Assembly: GCF_017875465.1 (NCBI RefSeq)
Contig: NZ_JAGGMQ010000001.1
Coordinates: 868,001 to 932,000, forward strand
Length of the DNA: 64,000 bases
Source: Winslowiella toletana
GTDB taxonomy: Bacteria; Pseudomonadota; Gammaproteobacteria; Enterobacterales; Enterobacteriaceae
Direction: 5' to 3'
Below are positions 8,657-18,740 of the stretch, one piece after another. Positions within the stretch are counted from its first letter, which is position 1. The number at the start of each line of letters is the position of its first letter. Both the position numbers and the translations under genes were made by a program. The notes beneath the pieces are model-generated. The model was not told the DNA's origin. It worked only from the letters and a program-made list of their open reading frames with translations, and searched no databases.

Positions 8657-9763
8657 CTACTCACGGCTTACTTCACCCTGCTGTATCACCGCTTTCTGCG
8701 CCACCACTGCGGCTTTCTGCTGCATGCGGTTTTGCATCTGATCGATAATGACCGCCACAATAATCACGATGCCTTTAATCACCATCTGCCAGAATTCACT
8801 AACGCCCATCATAATCAGGCCATCGGCGAGAAAGCCGATCACAAATGCACCAATCAGCGTGCCAATAATGGTGCCGCGTCCACCAGCCAGCGAGGTGCCG
8901 CCCAGCACCACTGCGGCAATTGCATTCATCTCAAAGGCGGTGCCGTTCGCCGGATGGCTGGCTACCAGCTGCGATGACACCACAATGCCGGCAATAGCCG
9001 CGCAGAAACCCGACAGGGTATAGACCAGAATTTTGACCTGTTTAACCCGCACGCCGGACAGCTCCGCGGCCTTTTCGTTATCGCCAATCGCATATACCTG
9101 GCGACCAAACGGCAGCCGTTTCGCGACGTAGCCAATCACCAGCGCCAGCACAATCATCATCCAGATGGCATACGGCAAACCAAACAGCGTACCGGAGCCA
9201 ATCACCTCGAAACCGGTATTCCCCAACTGCGGATTGCCCCCCAGCGCGGGAAACGTTTCCCCACCCGAAGTCAGCATCGCCGCGCCGCGCAGGATATACA
9301 TAGTGCCAAGCGTGCAGATAAAGGGCGCGACGTTATAACGGGTAATAATCCAGCCATTACCCGCGCCAATCAGCGCGCCAATCAGCAACACCACCGGCAC
9401 AATCACCCAGACGCTGGGGAAAATCGCGATACCAAACATCGGCAATACAATGCCTTTGGTAATCAGCCAGCCCGCCACCATGCCGCACAGCCCCAGCGTG
9501 GCGCCGATCGACAGATCGATACCAGCGGTAATAATCACAAAAGTGATCCCCAGCGCGAGGAAAGCATTGATGGCGATATGTTTAATCATGATCACCATGC
9601 TGCCCAGCGCGAGAAAGTCCGGTACGGTAAAGGCAAAGAAACCGACAATCAGAAACAGTGCGATAAAAGTCCGCATCTTTAACAACAGTAAAATCAGGCT
9701 TTCGCGCGAATTAAACGCTTTGACCGGATGCGCTGCCAGCGCAACGTTATGGCTATTCTTCAT
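8657..9763 (-). CDS. Sugar ABC transporter permease (RbsC-like)
   Basis: About 368 aa, very hydrophobic, with roughly nine to ten membrane segments between residues 25 and 345. The motif VVLGGTSLAGGRGTIIGTL is typical of the ribose/xylose/AI-2 permease family (BPD_transp_2). It forms the membrane channel with the ATPase encoded just upstream. An alternative TTG at 9769 would give a 4-bp overlap with the ATPase stop, but ATG 9763 has AGGGG at better spacing (8 nt), so I prefer it. A long positively charged C-terminal tail (about 345-368) follows the last segment. Substrate is presumably the sugar bound by the product of 11914-12855. Confidence 0.93.
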   Translation of the reverse strand: MKNSHNVALAAHPVKAFNSRESLILLLLKMRTFIALFLIVGFFAFTVPDFLALGSMVIMIKHIAINAFLALGITFVIITAGIDLSIGATLGLCGMVAGWLITKGIVLPMFGIAIFPSVWVIVPVVLLIGALIGAGNGWIITRYNVAPFICTLGTMYILRGAAMLTSGGETFPALGGNPQLGNTGFEVIGSGTLFGLPYAIWMMIVLALVIGYVAKRLPFGRQVYAIGDNEKAAELSGVRVKQVKILVYTLSGFCAAIAGIVVSSQLVASHPANGTAFEMNAIAAVVLGGTSLAGGRGTIIGTLIGAFVIGFLADGLIMMGVSEFWQMVIKGIVIIVAVIIDQMQNRMQQKAAVVAQKAVIQQGEVSRE

Positions 9764-9765
9764 TG

Positions 9766-11289
9766 TCAAAACCCCTGGGCGCTTGCTTTCACCAGTGCCG
9801 ACTCTTCCGCGCTGTCACGCGGAATATCAGCGGTAAGCTTCCCACCCGACATCACCAGGATACGGTCGGAAACTGCCATAATCTCTTTCAGATCGGAGGT
9901 GGAAAAAATCACCGCAATCCCCTGTTCTGACAGCTCCACCATCATGCGAAACACATCGGCCTTCGCGCCAACATCAATGCCGCGACTCGGCTCATCCAGC
10001 AGCAGCAATTTCGGATTGGTCAGCAATGAGCGACCAATTACCACTTTCTGCTGGTTGCCGCCGCTAAGCGCCTGAATCGACACCTCCGGCGAAGAGACCT
10101 TGATTGACAGATTGCCGACGGTGCTGGCTACTACCGCCTGCTCTTCACGCTGCGCAATCGCAAAGCGCCAGGAGAGGCGACGCCATAAACTGGCGATAGT
10201 GAGATTACTGGCCACCGATGACACCGGAAAAATTCCGGTGCGTTTGCGATCTTCCGGCACCAGACTCATTCCCATACGAATCCGGTCAGCGGTCGACAGC
10301 CGGTTCGCCAGCGGTTTGCTGTCCAGCCACAGTTTGCCGAGATAGTTGCGCTGGGTGCCGAGCAGACACTCAAACAGCTCGGTACGCCCGGCGCCCATCA
10401 GGCCATAAATGCCGACAATCTCTCCGGCGCGCACATTAAACGACACGTCATCCACCAGCGTATTACCGGCGCTGTTAACACAAGTAATATGCTCCGCTTC
10501 CAGTACCGGCGCGCCAAACTGACGGCCCGGTTTAAGGAAGTTACTGACCGGTTCGCTGCCGAGCATTTCGCGGACAATCCACGGCACATCGATATCCCCC
10601 ACCTGCGCCTCGGCCTGGAACTTACCGTCACGCAGGATGGTGATCACATCGCCAATTGCCATCAGCTCTTCCAGCCGGTGCGAAATATAGATAATCGTCA
10701 CCCCCTGACGCGTCAGCTCGCGGATCACGCGGAACAGAATCGCCACTTCGGTTTTACTGAGTGCGGAAGTCGGCTCATCGAGAATCAGAATATCGGCGTC
10801 TTCCGCCAGCGCTTTGGCTATCTCCACCAGCTGCTGCTGACCGACTTTCAGGTTGGCCACCAGCTCACGCGGCGAAATCGGCTGATCCAGCCGCTGTAGC
10901 AGTTCAGCGGTACGCTGCTCCTGTGCCGCCTCATCGATCGGCATCAGGCCGCGCTGGATCTCGCGTCCAAGGAAGATATTTTCAGCCACGCTCAGGTTCT
11001 CAAACAGGTTCAGCTCCTGATGCACCATGCCAATCCCCAGTCGCGCCGCTTCACGGGTATTAGCCAGATGCACCTGCTGACCATTCAGCCAGATTTCGCC
11101 ACTGCCCGGCTGCTGTACCCCGGCGAGGATCTTCATCAGCGTCGATTTTCCGGCGCCGTTTTCGCCAATAATCACGTTAACTTTGCCGCGCCAGACGTGA
11201 TAATTGATGTTATCCAGCGCCAGAGTGCCAGGAAACAGCATTGACACCCCACGCGTTTCCAGAATCAGATCGCGGTTTTCCGCTGTCAT
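9766..11289 (-). CDS. Sugar ABC transporter ATP-binding protein (RbsA/MglA-like)
   Basis: A 507-aa protein with two nucleotide-binding domains in tandem, as usual for carbohydrate-uptake type 2 ATPases. Domain 1 has Walker A GENGAGKST (about 43-51) and Walker B ILILDEPTSAL. Domain 2 has a degenerate Walker A (GLMGAGRTE), signature LSGGNQQK and Walker B LLLLDEPSRGID. Degeneracy of the second Walker A is normal in RbsA/MglA. The start overlaps the DUF2291 stop by 4 bp (ATGA) with GGAGG 4 nt before it. It energises uptake with the permease and periplasmic binding protein of the same operon. Confidence 0.95.
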   Translation of the reverse strand: MTAENRDLILETRGVSMLFPGTLALDNINYHVWRGKVNVIIGENGAGKSTLMKILAGVQQPGSGEIWLNGQQVHLANTREAARLGIGMVHQELNLFENLSVAENIFLGREIQRGLMPIDEAAQEQRTAELLQRLDQPISPRELVANLKVGQQQLVEIAKALAEDADILILDEPTSALSKTEVAILFRVIRELTRQGVTIIYISHRLEELMAIGDVITILRDGKFQAEAQVGDIDVPWIVREMLGSEPVSNFLKPGRQFGAPVLEAEHITCVNSAGNTLVDDVSFNVRAGEIVGIYGLMGAGRTELFECLLGTQRNYLGKLWLDSKPLANRLSTADRIRMGMSLVPEDRKRTGIFPVSSVASNLTIASLWRRLSWRFAIAQREEQAVVASTVGNLSIKVSSPEVSIQALSGGNQQKVVIGRSLLTNPKLLLLDEPSRGIDVGAKADVFRMMVELSEQGIAVIFSTSDLKEIMAVSDRILVMSGGKLTADIPRDSAEESALVKASAQGF

Positions 11290-11897
11290 GGCGCCTCCGG
11301 CGTTAACGTCAGCGCCACCGCATCCTGCACCCCTTGCGCAGTCAGGGTCACCGCCAGCAACGTATCGACGGTTTTACCCTGCCAGCTGGCATCCACCGGC
11401 GGTAACTGTTTTACCGTCTGGCGATTTAGCGCTTTGGTCAGCTGGGCAAACTGTACCTGGTTGGTGAAATCCTCAAAATTAAAGCCTGCGGCGTCACGAA
11501 TCGCGTTACTGCGGATCACCGGCCCCAGCTGCACCTCGACCGGCGTGCCGTTAACGTTGATCGCCAGAGTACGCTCGCGCTCACTGACGCGGTTAAACGC
11601 CGTCACCTGGCCACTGGCTTTAACAAACACGCTCTCACTGCTGCCCGCTTTCAGCGTGCGGCTCTTTTCCTGCATCGCGGCCCAGTCGAGGGCGTGCTGT
11701 TTCGCTGTTGACATCACTTTGCTGTCCCAGTTTTCCTGCACCACCTGCTGCGGAGTTTGATTGCTGTAGCTGGCTTTGGCATTGGGATCCGGCGGGATAA
11801 TCGGCTTACCGTCCGCATCCAGATCCACCACTGTGCAAGCTGTCAGCAACAAAGAGGCACATAACAGCACGTTTATGCCCCAATGTTTTTTCAACAT
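11286..11897 (-). CDS. DUF2291-family predicted lipoprotein in the sugar ABC operon
   Basis: A 203-aa lipoprotein. A short basic N-terminus and hydrophobic core end in the lipobox LLTAC, so Cys21 should be lipidated after signal peptidase II cleavage. The remainder, rich in Gln and Thr, resembles DUF2291 proteins, which occur with ribose-type ABC transporters; their function is not established. It sits between the binding-protein gene and the ATPase (4-bp overlap), so it is probably a transporter accessory that acts at the membrane. Family assignment is from memory of sequence character and context, not a profile search. Confidence 0.72.
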   Translation of the reverse strand: MLKKHWGINVLLCASLLLTACTVVDLDADGKPIIPPDPNAKASYSNQTPQQVVQENWDSKVMSTAKQHALDWAAMQEKSRTLKAGSSESVFVKASGQVTAFNRVSERERTLAINVNGTPVEVQLGPVIRSNAIRDAAGFNFEDFTNQVQFAQLTKALNRQTVKQLPPVDASWQGKTVDTLLAVTLTAQGVQDAVALTLTPEAP

Positions 11898-11913
11898 AAT
11901 CAGCCCCTCAGCG

Positions 11914-12891
<978 letters not shown>

Positions 12892-12900
12892 TTATTATTC

Positions 12901-12906
12901 ATTATA
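12901..12906 (-). promoter_or_regulatory. Putative -10 element for the sugar operon
   Basis: On the minus strand 12906-12901 reads TATAAT, a consensus sigma70 -10. No good -35 is found 16-18 bases upstream (AAAGCC at 17), so an activator may be needed. The start of transcription would fall near 12894, about 39 bases before the binding-protein ATG. Confidence 0.5.
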
Positions 12907-12990
12907 CTATGAGCCTGCCCTGTGGCTTTGTCGAATGACAAAACCAGGAAAAGCGAAAAGGATCACAGTTTGTTGATTTATTGCTCTGGT

Positions 12991-13095
12991 CGGGCGGCGA
13001 AAACGCCGCCCCTACAATCGATCCCGTAGGGGCGGCGTTTTCGCCGCCCGTGTTGATAATTGGCACCAGCCGTAATAACGGCGTTTTCGCCGCCC
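12991..13095. repeat. Cluster of three REP-like palindromes in a divergent promoter region
   Basis: Copies are GGGCGGCGAAAACGCCGCCC (12992-13011, inverted), GGGGCGGCGTTTTCGCCGCCC (13029-13050 region, after CCCGTAG) and ACGGCGTTTTCGCCGCCC (13078-13095). Order and orientation match the 3921-4032 cluster, but the inner bases are TTTT rather than TTCT. Unusually it lies between divergent genes rather than at a transcript end. Confidence 0.85.
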
Positions 13096-13162
13096 TTATC
13101 ACACTGCTATACAGCGGTTGGTATTTGCATGACAATACTGAGGTCGTCTGGAAGGAGGTACT

Positions 13163-14107
13163 ATGTCAAAGCAGGATGAGCAGCGGCTGATGGTGAAAAT
13201 CGCCACGCTCTATTACATGGAAAATCACAAGCAGTCTGATATCGCCCGTTCGCTCAACTTGTCGCAATCTTTTGTGTCACGCATTTTAAATCGCAGTCTG
13301 AAAGAGGGACTGGTTAAAATCAGCGTGGTGCAACCAGCCAATATCTTTCCGGCGCTGGAAAAAGCCATCGAGGAGAAATATGGCATTCAGCAGGCGATTG
13401 TGGTCGATGTGCCGGAGGACGCCACTGCCCATCAGGTGAAACAGGCGATTGGCTCGGCGGCGGCGCACTATATGGAAACGCGGGTGCGGGCGGAAGAACT
13501 GGTGGGTCTCTCCTCCTGGAGCAGCACCATTCGCGCCATGGTCGATGAACTGCACCCAAACAGCGTCAAGGCGCGCGGCGTGATTCAGCTGCTGGGCGGC
13601 GTTGGCGCTAACGGCAATGTACAGGCGACGATCCTGACCCAGACTCTGGCGGCGCACCTTAGCTGCCCGGCATGGCTGTTACCGGCGCAAAGTATCGAGC
13701 GGGCAGTTGATGAACGCGCGCGGATGGTCTCCACCGCCGATGTGGCCGAAGTGGTGGGCAAATTTTCGGAAGTGGATGTGGCGGTGGTGGGCGTTGGCGA
13801 TCTGGAACCTTCGCAGCTGCTGCGTAACTCCGGTAACTACTACGACGAAGCAATGCTGAAAACTCTCGCTGAGCGCGGCGCGGTCGGCGACCTCTGCCTG
13901 CACTACTATGATGCTGACGGGCATGCGGTATTAAGCAAAGAAGAAGATCCGGTGATTGGCATGGAACTGGAGCAGCTGCGTAACTGTCCGCAGGTGGTGG
14001 CGCTGGCCGGCGGCAAAGAGAAGGCCAACGCCATTCGCGGGGCGTTAAAAGGCGGCTATATCAATGTGATTGTACTGGATTACCCGACGGCGCGGTTGCT
14101 GGTTTAA
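13163..14107 (+). CDS. SorC/DeoR-type sugar-binding transcriptional regulator
   Basis: A 314-aa SorC-family regulator. Residues about 5-60 hold a helix-turn-helix (HKQSDIARSLNLSQSFVSRIL). The rest is the sugar-phosphate-binding domain with the family-typical GLSSWSSTIRAMV, QLLGGVGANGN and VVALAGGKEKANAIRGAL segments. The last of these is the ligand phosphate-binding area in relatives such as LsrR, SorC and DeoR-like regulators. The ATG at 13163 has an ideal AAGGAGG site. It is divergent from the sugar operon and probably represses it until a phosphorylated sugar made by the operon kinase accumulates. Its stop TAA overlaps the stop of the convergent SET gene by 4 bp. Confidence 0.9.
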   Translation: MSKQDEQRLMVKIATLYYMENHKQSDIARSLNLSQSFVSRILNRSLKEGLVKISVVQPANIFPALEKAIEEKYGIQQAIVVDVPEDATAHQVKQAIGSAAAHYMETRVRAEELVGLSSWSSTIRAMVDELHPNSVKARGVIQLLGGVGANGNVQATILTQTLAAHLSCPAWLLPAQSIERAVDERARMVSTADVAEVVGKFSEVDVAVVGVGDLEPSQLLRNSGNYYDEAMLKTLAERGAVGDLCLHYYDADGHAVLSKEEDPVIGMELEQLRNCPQVVALAGGKEKANAIRGALKGGYINVIVLDYPTARLLV

Positions 14108-17100
14108 CCATGGTTTCCCCCTGATCCGGCGCCCCTTTTTTTTCGGGCAGGGGGGAGTTCGGCAGGTTCAGCTTTAATGACCACATCCTCAGGATGTGCG
14201 GTCTTAACTGCGGTTTTCAGTTCAGTGATTTTTTCATCGATCATATCCGTCCCGCCCTCCTCATTTATCGCTTTCGCCAGCGCATAATAGAGATGGTCAT
14301 CGCCTTCATGCCGGTTAACGATTTTTTTATACCCTTTTTTACTGATTATATCGTAGTGAATAATATACCTTTCCGCTAAACGCTCTTGCAGGATGCTGAT
14401 CATTGCCCCTTTGGGGATATTTCTCGGACTATCCAGCTCACCATCCGGACCGAATATCTTGATGGGTTTTTTCGCGGCATTGCGGATAACAAAATATCTG
14501 TTTTCATGTCTGGCAATAATATCAATCATGTCATAATTTAACGCCGTCTGAATATTATATTTCGGATTAAAGTTATCACCATATGAAATCAACAACTCCT
14601 TACCCACGTCAATATCCTTGATGGTATAGTAGAACGGCAACTTACCGTTTATATAACCAACCGCCAGATTATTTTCGCCCAGTTCAGGAAACCCTTCAAT
14701 TCGACCGGTATTAATTAACGAAAGCATATTAGCATTTTGATAACCACTAACCGCCCCTTCATCCTGATATGTTCCCCAGAGTTTAGTCAGCACCTTCTCA
14801 GAGCCTGTCTTTCTTAATTCCACACTCAGGGAGTGTTCCGTGGGATGCCAGACGCCGCTGTATCCGCCGACAAAGCGCCCGGCGGGGATAAATTTCTTCG
14901 CCACGACACCCAATCCCACTCTCCCTTCAACCACCTCCAGATACTGTTGCGAAAACGGCGCCATACTTTTGCCATCACTTGCAATCAGCTGCTGCGCCCG
15001 CACGGAAAATTCTTTTTTAACCTCTTTCCACCTTGCTGCTGACATACCTTGCGGTATCTCCGCCATCCCGCTAAGCCTGATCGGCTGCTTAATCACCTCT
15101 GCCGTCACACTACGTTGCGGATTGCTGGCATCCACCAGCAGCGCCCGATACTCCTGCCATTGTGCACGCAGTGGCGCGTTATCCGGATCGGGCTTCAGTT
15201 TTATCGGTAAAATCCCGTCAAAATCACGCTCCCGGGCCTGCCTGAAAGATTGCAGGGTGACTTTGGCGTAACCAGCAATATCTTTGTCGGTCACCAGCCA
15301 TTTCATCTGTTGCCCATCACGCGCTTCCGCCACGCGTCGGGCATATAACTGGTTGCGTAACTTAATCAGGTCATCATCAAGATCGCTATCTGTCTGCTCA
15401 TCCATTTGCCGGGGTATATTATCGAACCAGCGACGTTGTTCATTTTCAACGATATCCTGCAGAGTCTTCGGATGCAGAACGCTTTGCCGGGCGATAGCAT
15501 TCTGGCTAACGAAAATTGTTTGCGGTGATTCAAAACGTTTCCTCAGCAGGCGCAATGCATAGGTTTTTCTTTTATTAAAACTGGCCTCCTCGCTGTCATC
15601 GGTTCTGCGCAATTCGTCTAATTGACGCCGGTTTTGCAAAAACCACTCATCTTCGCGTTTTTTTATTTCCGACACCAACGAAGCCAGTGACTCCTGACTA
15701 TAACCGGCAATATGCGCTTTGGTAATTTTTACGCCGTTAAGCGCGCCTGTCGCCGTCTGCTCTTCCAGCGCGTTCAGCAGCCGGATGGTGTAGTCAATCC
15801 TCTCTTCGCCGCGCTGACGCGGCTGCTCCTTTAGCCACTGCTTTTCCAGCGCAGTTAACGACGACTGCTGCGCCAGCCATAACTCACTGAGTTTATTGGC
15901 CAGCGTAAACTCATCGACCCTGGCTTTCAGGGCGATAGCCTCCAGCTTCTCACTCGGCAACCGCCTGCCATTAAGACGCATGGCGTAATCAAACGGATCT
16001 TCATCTTGCTGCCGCGTATTAAACAGCTCCTGCTCCAGGTTTATTATGGAGCCTCTGGTGTATTTTTTTCGTTTAAACTCACCGCCAGGCTGTTTAGCCT
16101 TTTTCGTGTTTGACGATTGTGGCGGTTGCGACTCACTGATTAACAAAAGATCTTTTAGCGAAAGATTTGCATCTAAATTGCCGCGAATAAGGCTTTCTGA
16201 GGTCCCGGTATAGCGCGCAATATCCGCGACAGTCACCTGTTGGGGTAAATTCTGCCGCCGCAATGTCTCCAGCTGTAAGGCATAGTCGAGGCGGCCCTTG
16301 CCGGCAGTCAGTGGATGCTGCCGCAACCACTGCCATACCGCAGGTGCGAACTCGCTGCTTCGCTGTTCGTCGGGCAGTTGAAAAGTCCCCTCAGTATCAG
16401 AGCTGCTGCCCGCGACAGAACAAGGCATATCGTCGGCGCGTTTCGCCCGCCGACAGCGCGCCAGCTCAAATTCATCGTTATCACGGTTATAACGAAACTG
16501 CCACAGGCTTTCCGACTGATCATCCTCTGCTAAGCGCAAACTGAACAGGTCAGGGTCAGCCTGATCCTGTTCAACACGGATATACTCCGGTTCACCCAAT
16601 TTATTCGCGCCAGTGTGGATATAAAGTTCCCTCCCACTGAGATACAGATGCTGATAGCCGCTAACGCTGTAATCAACGGAAAACGGATTGGTGAGATGCA
16701 CTTTCACCGCCTGCGGCAGACCCGCAAATGCCTGCTGGGTTAACGGCACAAACTGCCACTCTTTTAGCTGCTCGTCGTAACGAAAACGTAAATCATCAGC
16801 ACCAGGCTCTTCAGGAAAATAGTCGCCGGGATGGTCGCCCGCCAGCAGGGGCAGATAGTGCATCTCGCCTTCCGGTGTGTTACGCCAGCGCAGAACATAA
16901 TGGTACCCGAGATGATACAGACCGGGACGCTTTGCGACAGGCGTCAGCGCTTCAGGCGCTGGCGCCTGTCGCAACCATGCGGTATCAATTTTCCCTTCCG
17001 CCGCCTTTAATAAGCTAAACGGCGACTGCGCCTGATGCCATTTTTGCGTGGCCGCCTGCCACTGCAACACCGGCTGCTGATGCGACAACGCCTCTCCCGC

Positions 17101-18708
17101 CCCCTTGATGGTGAAAAAGTCACCCTCCGGCCAGCCCTCGATATAGCCGATATGTTCATTATTCGGGTTGTCCGCCTGCGAACGCACTTCCAGATAATAT
17201 TTGCCCTGCTCGGTTTTCCATACCCGACGCTCAGCGCCAAACTGGGTGCTCAGCACCCCCTGGCGCCCCGGCTCGGCGGTGATTAACTCCTCCGCAAGCA
17301 ACGGCATCACCCCGGCGTGCAGATGGGTGTTGGCGGTAAAAAAACGCGTCCATTGCTGCGTTTGCGGATCAAAATAAATTTTCTGACCGTCCGCCAGTAG
17401 CAGTGTGCCATCATCGGCAGAGGTGGTGACCGGCAGGTAGTCGTCACCGTTTTTGACAAACAAATCCGGTGTGGAGTGATGGGTAAACCGGTGCTCACCC
17501 GTTACCCCCTCAATCCGCCACTGACTGCTGTGCGGATTGAATGTCGCCGTGCGCGTTACCGCCTCTGGTGCACCGACCTCCACGGCCGTAGCATGTAGCG
17601 AGCCCTGCGGAAACAGATGCCAGCGTACGCCGGAAATATCGCTTTGCAGCACCGACCGCGCCGTTATGCCGCTGGGCGGATGGGTGATAACGGCGCCCGG
17701 CAGCTGGCGAACCGGCTTGAAGGCAGGCGCAGGCTTAAAAGCGAACGCGTGGCCCGCTGCCCGTTCCGGTAGCAACACCATATTTGACAGCCGCAACAAC
17801 CGTTCGCCGTTTGTTTCGCCAGGCTGACGCTGAAAGATTTCACCGGTATAGATTTCACCAAGGGTACGGGCGAAATAACCCACTATCGCTTCGACCCCGC
17901 CAGCCATAAAATGGTGCAGACTGAGCTTGTCGATGCTCTGCTGAAACAGCACGTAACTGTTGGCGGTTTGCTGGTCTCCCCAGGCGATGATACGTGCGCC
18001 AATACTGTCAGACGCCACCTGGTTATCCCTGATCGACATCTCATACAGCCGCAGGCGATATCGCATCTCATCTTCATGCGCCCGCTCCTCGCGTCCTCCG
18101 CCCGTTTCGGGCGCAGGGATCAGCATAATCTCGGTGTCTGCCAGACTGGCGAGTAATTGTTGCCGCAACGCCGCATCCTGCGATAGCCCCAGATACCCCA
18201 GCAACTCATCAACCAGTTGCAAGCGGAGCAGTTCACTGTCCGCCGGGTCAGTCAACCCGTCAGTGGCATGTTGCCCGTCAGCGCCCGTAACGTTCGCTGT
18301 CGAAACCGGGGCGGGCGAAATTTCCTCAGCCAGCGCCGCCTGCCACGGCAGCAGGCCGTTAACGATACGGTCTACCGTCTGGTCCACCTTCTGCAGCGCG
18401 GGCGCAGCTGGCGCAACATAGCGGGCATAAGCCTGACCCGGCTGTGTAAACAGTACCGCCACCGCTTCTATCATCCTGGCAAGCGGTTTAACTGGCGGCG
18501 GAGAAATTTGCGCGTCAGCCGGCAAAATCCCCTGCCCGGGCGGTACCCATATTATCTCCTGCTTACGCTGCTGGAAGGTAGGGTGGGGTAATGACGAATT
18601 GGAAATGTTTTTGAGGGCTTTAAAACGCGAAGAAAATAACGGGTCAAATTTATTACCGGTCCCTAAATTATTTAAACCAAGAAAGAAGTCTGTCAGTAAT
18701 TTAAGCAT
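14104..18708 (-). CDS. Giant multidomain protein with C-terminal SET methyltransferase domain
   Basis: About 1534 aa, not recognised as a whole. Residues 1-340 are mostly helical, with no convincing signal peptide. Residues about 360-750 contain about five beta-rich modules, each closing on a motif like YD(x5)W (W397, W453, W557, W651, F747). Residues about 790-1170 contain about five helix-turn-helix-like modules with I-A-x-Y cores near 830, 925, 1000, 1072 and 1144; the last three repeat every 71-72 residues. Residues about 1262-1379 look like a SET domain: GLGVVAKKFIPAG, NMLSLINTG, then KELLISYGD with the expected late tyrosine. A 155-aa tail ends in basic and glycine-rich sequence. ATG 18708 is chosen over GTG 18714 because of a weak TGGA site. 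It may be a host-directed effector; that is inference. Confidence 0.8.
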   Translation of the reverse strand: MLKLLTDFFLGLNNLGTGNKFDPLFSSRFKALKNISNSSLPHPTFQQRKQEIIWVPPGQGILPADAQISPPPVKPLARMIEAVAVLFTQPGQAYARYVAPAAPALQKVDQTVDRIVNGLLPWQAALAEEISPAPVSTANVTGADGQHATDGLTDPADSELLRLQLVDELLGYLGLSQDAALRQQLLASLADTEIMLIPAPETGGGREERAHEDEMRYRLRLYEMSIRDNQVASDSIGARIIAWGDQQTANSYVLFQQSIDKLSLHHFMAGGVEAIVGYFARTLGEIYTGEIFQRQPGETNGERLLRLSNMVLLPERAAGHAFAFKPAPAFKPVRQLPGAVITHPPSGITARSVLQSDISGVRWHLFPQGSLHATAVEVGAPEAVTRTATFNPHSSQWRIEGVTGEHRFTHHSTPDLFVKNGDDYLPVTTSADDGTLLLADGQKIYFDPQTQQWTRFFTANTHLHAGVMPLLAEELITAEPGRQGVLSTQFGAERRVWKTEQGKYYLEVRSQADNPNNEHIGYIEGWPEGDFFTIKGAGEALSHQQPVLQWQAATQKWHQAQSPFSLLKAAEGKIDTAWLRQAPAPEALTPVAKRPGLYHLGYHYVLRWRNTPEGEMHYLPLLAGDHPGDYFPEEPGADDLRFRYDEQLKEWQFVPLTQQAFAGLPQAVKVHLTNPFSVDYSVSGYQHLYLSGRELYIHTGANKLGEPEYIRVEQDQADPDLFSLRLAEDDQSESLWQFRYNRDNDEFELARCRRAKRADDMPCSVAGSSSDTEGTFQLPDEQRSSEFAPAVWQWLRQHPLTAGKGRLDYALQLETLRRQNLPQQVTVADIARYTGTSESLIRGNLDANLSLKDLLLISESQPPQSSNTKKAKQPGGEFKRKKYTRGSIINLEQELFNTRQQDEDPFDYAMRLNGRRLPSEKLEAIALKARVDEFTLANKLSELWLAQQSSLTALEKQWLKEQPRQRGEERIDYTIRLLNALEEQTATGALNGVKITKAHIAGYSQESLASLVSEIKKREDEWFLQNRRQLDELRRTDDSEEASFNKRKTYALRLLRKRFESPQTIFVSQNAIARQSVLHPKTLQDIVENEQRRWFDNIPRQMDEQTDSDLDDDLIKLRNQLYARRVAEARDGQQMKWLVTDKDIAGYAKVTLQSFRQARERDFDGILPIKLKPDPDNAPLRAQWQEYRALLVDASNPQRSVTAEVIKQPIRLSGMAEIPQGMSAARWKEVKKEFSVRAQQLIASDGKSMAPFSQQYLEVVEGRVGLGVVAKKFIPAGRFVGGYSGVWHPTEHSLSVELRKTGSEKVLTKLWGTYQDEGAVSGYQNANMLSLINTGRIEGFPELGENNLAVGYINGKLPFYYTIKDIDVGKELLISYGDNFNPKYNIQTALNYDMIDIIARHENRYFVIRNAAKKPIKIFGPDGELDSPRNIPKGAMISILQERLAERYIIHYDIISKKGYKKIVNRHEGDDHLYYALAKAINEEGGTDMIDEKITELKTAVKTAHPEDVVIKAEPAELPPARKKRGAGSGGNHG

Positions 18709-18740
18709 AAGCACATTCCATTGTTAGTTTGCAGACGGGA

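Noticed and set aside
12902..13135. Short reading frame through the REP cluster
   Set aside because: Its protein is the translated repeat; similar peptides arise at the other repeat loci only because the repeat is the same.
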